Shown piece by piece: positions 4,955 to 6,879 of a stretch of 6,879 nt of DNA. The DNA is from Paracoccaceae bacterium (GTDB lineage Bacteria > Pseudomonadota > Alphaproteobacteria > Rhodobacterales > Rhodobacteraceae): positions 1 to 6,879 of the forward strand of contig CABZJG010000097.1 of NCBI GenBank assembly GCA_902525995.1, given 5' to 3'. A program made the position numbers and the translations under genes. Each line of letters opens with the position of its first letter. Positions within the stretch are counted from its first letter, which is position 1. The notes beneath the pieces are model-generated. The model was not told the DNA's origin and did no database searches. It saw nothing but the letters and a program-made list of their open reading frames with translations.

Positions 4955-4983
4955 AGATTACTTGAGCTGGTCAATTTTGTCAC
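4955..4983 (-). promoter_or_regulatory. Weak candidate promoter of the export operon
   Basis: GTGACA (4983-4978) and TAATCT (4960-4955) on the minus strand are separated by 17 bases, about 57 bases upstream of the barrel ATG. The -35 matches five of six bases; the -10 matches only three. The stretch 4899-5058 holds no gene, and the outer border of the IS6 remnant in it is not recognisable. Confidence 0.3.
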
Positions 4984-5058
4984 CCCTAAATGCAGGGCAG
5001 TTGAACGGAATTGTCAGGTTATTTTCCATAGTGCGCAAGAATGTATTTATCCCGTATA

Positions 5059-5386
5059 TTATGGAGCGCATTGATGCGTATATTCTGTCCAAAGATCGAA
5101 TGCATCGGTGCGCGTTTGTCGGTAGGCGGCGGCAGTCATAAGATGGCGTTTGGGTCTGAATACGGCGGCAATCTGATCATGAACGGATAAAAACCTGCGC
5201 CTGTCGGAACGCCCCATAATCTTCTCTCGTCGCCGCGTATAGCGGTGTGAAGCCTCGGCGCGATTATTGAGCCCCTTGTGCTGACGATGTTCTATGCCCG
5301 GTATAAGCTCTTTCAAAGCCGCAGCATAAGACCGTAATTTGTCTGTGATAATGACGCGTGGTTGGCTCCAGAGTTTGAACAGCTTT
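5059..5386 (-). pseudogene. IS6-family transposase, C-terminal fragment
   Basis: The sequence from KLFKLWSQPRVIITDKLRSYAA to the stop TAA at 5059-5061 is the C-terminal part of an IS6-family DDE transposase. The second catalytic Asp is in VIITDK and the Glu in GLNNRAEASH, with 28 residues between them as in this subgroup. RRFLSVHDQIAAVFRPKRH is the usual tail. Two further signs of decay: the N-terminal half with the first Asp is missing, and about four residues seem lost at IMGRSDRRRFL, where relatives have a longer FKS..QAQ-like loop. The break at 5386/5387 coincides with a 38-bp Tn3-type repeat, so a Tn3 element interrupted the gene. The open frame continues into that repeat and gives a false start at 5400. 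No IS6 terminal repeat is recognisable downstream. Confidence 0.85.
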
Positions 5387-5424
5387 GGGTCCATTTGCAT
5401 AAAGGAACGTGAGGTTCCACAGTG
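5387..5424 (+). repeat. 38-bp Tn3-type terminal repeat (IR2)
   Basis: It starts GGGTCC, shares the 14-base core GCATAAAGGAACGT and the CACAGTG inner end with the repeat at 1616-1653, and is 31 of 38 identical to it. It sits exactly between the IS6 transposase fragment and the tnpR stop at 5430-5432, which identifies it as the terminal repeat of this transposon. Confidence 0.8.
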
Positions 5425-5429
5425 TTTTG

Positions 5430-6032
5430 CTACGTTTGGGGGCTTTCGGAATGTTCGGCGCGTAGCTGCTTGATGCGATCTGTTGGGAAATATCGGTAGA
5501 AAGCTGTGCGCCCGATTTTGAGCTGATCGATCACATCACCGATGAAGGGATAGTTTTCCGTGTCCTTGAGCATGGCCTCGGCATGTTTGATGGTTTGCTC
5601 GTTCATGGCCTTTGGCCGACCGCCCCGCCGCCCTCGTTTTGCAGCGGCCTTGAGACCGGCGCGGGTATTCTCGACAATCAACTCACGCTGGAATTCATCG
5701 AAAGCGGCGGTCATGTGGAAGAATAGCCGCCCCTCTGGTGTGCTGGTGTCGATGTTTTGGGTCAACACTTTCAAAGCAATACCGCGCTCGCCGATATCTG
5801 TGGCAGTCTTGATAACTTGTGTCAGTGAGCGAGCCAGACGAGAGAGTTTCCAAACGACCAACGTGTCCCCGTCGCGCAGATATTCCAGCGCAGCTTTCAA
5901 TTGCGGGCGATCCCGGTGCGAACCAGAAGCCTTTTCGGTATAAATCTTCTCACAACCTGCCGCCCGCAATGCATCCATCTGCAATGCAGGATTTTGATCC
6001 ATGGTTGAGACGCGGGCATATCCGATAAGCAT
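5430..6032 (-). CDS. tnpR: Serine recombinase, Tn3-type resolvase
   Basis: 200 residues, close to the usual length for small serine resolvases, and intact. MLIGYARVSTMDQN contains the nucleophile Ser9 and the nearby Arg7. The catalytic domain continues through GDTLVVWKLSRLARS and ends in the long helix region with FFHMTAAFDEFQRELIVENTRAGL. GRRGGRPKAM is the linker, and a C-terminal helix-turn-helix (about 157-190, IGDVIDQLKIGRTAFYRYF) binds DNA. It resolves the cointegrate made by TnpA by recombining two res sites, and usually represses its own and tnpA transcription. It is divergent from tnpA with the res-like region between them. The ATG at 6032 has only a poor ribosome site. A plain invertase-like role is less likely given tnpA beside it. 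Confidence 0.93.
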   Translation of the reverse strand: MLIGYARVSTMDQNPALQMDALRAAGCEKIYTEKASGSHRDRPQLKAALEYLRDGDTLVVWKLSRLARSLTQVIKTATDIGERGIALKVLTQNIDTSTPEGRLFFHMTAAFDEFQRELIVENTRAGLKAAAKRGRRGGRPKAMNEQTIKHAEAMLKDTENYPFIGDVIDQLKIGRTAFYRYFPTDRIKQLRAEHSESPQT

Positions 6033-6061
6033 GTTATTTGTTCTTAAAACATATTTCTCAT

Positions 6062-6090
6062 ATTATACTAGAATATTGGTTTCAGAACAA
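6062..6090 (-). promoter_or_regulatory. Candidate tnpR promoter
   Basis: TATAAT at 6067-6062 on the minus strand has TTGTTC 17 bases upstream (6090-6085). It lies within the res-like symmetry, so resolvase binding would repress it. Confidence 0.45.
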
Positions 6091-6106
6091 GGAAAGCGTG
6101 TATAAT
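6076..6106 (+). promoter_or_regulatory. Candidate tnpA promoter
   Basis: A perfect TATAAT lies at 6101-6106. The best -35-like hexamer is TTGGTT at 6076-6081, with a long 19-base spacer. It lies between the two symmetric res blocks and points to tnpA. Confidence 0.4.
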
Positions 6107-6192
6107 TCACTGGCCCTTTGGTGATGTTCTGTCATGCCATAGGGGCATTCCCAAAACGACAGTTTTACGAACATCAATTTCTTGGAGAGACC

Positions 6193-6879
6193 ATGGCCAG
6201 AATGCGCATCCTTACCACCAGTGAACAAGACGCGTTTGATAACCCACCCTTGTTTGATCACAGGGAGCGCAAGCAATTTCTGGCCCTGCCCAAAGGACTG
6301 GTGGATATCGCAAAAGGCCTGCGCACACCTGACAGTCAGATTGGCTTCCTGCTGATGTGTGCGTATTTCAAAGCCGCAAAGCGGTTTTATCAACCTCAGG
6401 ATTTTCGCGACCGTGACATTGCAGCTGCGACAACCTTGCTGAATTTATGGGAAGGCGCTTTTGATCCGAGGCAATATAGGGAGACGACCCGTCTGCGCCA
6501 CCAACGTCAAATTCTTGACTTCCATGGGTTCATGCCATTCGATGATGAGGCAAGTGACAGCCTTGCGACTGAGATCGCGACTATGGCACGGATGCATTTG
6601 AAGCCCAGGCTGATTTTTGATCGTTGCGTGGACTTTCTGATCCAGAACCACGTTCAGGTGCCAACAGCACGCCGCCTGATGGACTTGATCCGCTCTGGAC
6701 TGCATGTGACCGTAAATTCGAATTGGCTGCCCTGATGAACAGGCATTTATCAGATGGCACCCGTAATTTTCTTAATGATCTGTTCACTACACCAGATGAG
6801 CAAAACCGGTACCGTCTGACCCTTCTGAAGAAGTTATCGCAATCAACAAGCCCATCAAAGATAAGGGAAGCGGTCGCTG
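6193..6879 (+). pseudogene. tnpA: Tn3-family transposase TnpA, N-terminal part, frameshifted
   Basis: ATG 6193 is preceded by GGAG at 6184-6187. A longer frame from TTG 6118 overlaps the res region and is not the real start. The protein MARMRILTTSEQDAF...LFDHRERKQFLALP, then IGFLLMCAYFKAAKRFYQPQDF and MARMHLKPRLIFDRCVDFLIQN, is the N-terminal DNA-binding domain (DUF4158 type) of Tn3-family transposases. At about 6709-6711 the frame breaks: LRSGLHVT should continue as RKFELAALMNRHLSDGTR, which is readable one base out of phase from 6711 to the window end (FLNDLFTTPDEQNRYRLTLL..). A single base, probably one C, has been lost. In the original frame translation stops at 6733-6735. The catalytic core lies beyond the window. 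As read, it yields no full transposase. Confidence 0.85.

Larger units (their letters stand above)
6038..6174. other. Candidate res site between tnpR and tnpA
   Basis: Two symmetric blocks lie in the divergent intergenic region. TTGTTCT (6038-6044) faces AGAACAA (6084-6090). ATGTTC (6124-6129) faces GAACAT (6169-6174), with CTGTC (6129-6133) facing GACAG (6158-6162) inside it. A third, tighter symmetry, TTCT..ATAT-5-ATAT..AGAA (6041-6073), could be the crossover subsite. Resolvases bind such inverted half-sites; exact subsite borders cannot be set by eye. Confidence 0.5.
5387..6879 (+). mobile_element. Tn3-family transposon, left part (IR, tnpR, res, tnpA)
   Basis: Order: 38-bp terminal repeat (5387-5424), tnpR reading toward it and ending five bases inside, a divergent intergenic region with res-like symmetry, and tnpA reading right and out of the window. 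This is the standard layout of Tn3-family units with divergent tnpR and tnpA. The outer end interrupts an IS6 transposase. The right terminal repeat and any cargo lie outside the window. Confidence 0.8.

Noticed and set aside
5560..6028. Plus-strand frames opposite tnpR
   Set aside because: Antisense shadows of a clearly recognised serine resolvase.
1..6879. CRISPR arrays, tRNA or rRNA genes, plasmid replication or partition genes
   Set aside because: I found no regularly spaced repeats, no cloverleaf-like segment and no replication, partition or conjugation gene in the window.

Overview
The window is a mobile-element-dense accessory segment, most likely from an alphaproteobacterial plasmid or genomic island. 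That guess rests on the look of the IS3, IS21, IS6 and Tn3-family transposases; no housekeeping gene is present to confirm it. An A/T-richer four-gene block in the middle (2036-4898, all minus strand) stands out from the more G/C-rich transposon DNA on both sides.

Left part (1-1984): a nested pile of insertions. An internal slice of a Tn3-family transposase (1393-1615, minus) ends at an IS3-type element with orfA and orfB (705-1392, minus). That element is cut inside orfB by the left end of an IS21-type element carrying a decayed istA (322-704, minus). The IS21 piece is cut in turn by the right end of a second, different IS3-type element (1-321, plus). Next comes a 369-bp segment bounded by two inverted 38-bp Tn3-type terminal repeats (1616-1653 and 1947-1984). 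It has no transposase and looks like a Tn3-derived miniature element.

Centre (2036-4898): a likely operon. In transcription order it encodes an outer-membrane beta-barrel-like protein with a signal peptide; a 156-residue precursor with a Sec signal peptide followed by two tandem double-glycine-type leader motifs; an unrecognised 215-residue protein; and a C39-type cysteine peptidase with an intact Cys/His/Asp set. The peptidase reading frame is preceded by a signal-peptide-like stretch whose natural ATG lies in another frame. The combination suggests export of a small protein through Sec, maturation in the periplasm by the peptidase, and release or assembly through the barrel. It recalls the FapD/FapF pair of the functional-amyloid system, but the cargo is unlike FapC and rather bacteriocin-like. 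This is the strongest candidate for an undescribed system here.

Right part (4985-6879): the C-terminal part of an IS6-family transposase (minus) ends exactly at a 38-bp Tn3-type repeat (5387-5424). From there a Tn3-family transposon runs rightwards: tnpR (minus), an intergenic res-like region with divergent promoters, and tnpA (plus), which carries a frameshift near 6710 and runs off the window.

The terminal repeats at 1616, 1947 and 5387 belong to one sequence family, so the cargo operon lies between related transposon ends and may have been captured or moved by this transposon family.
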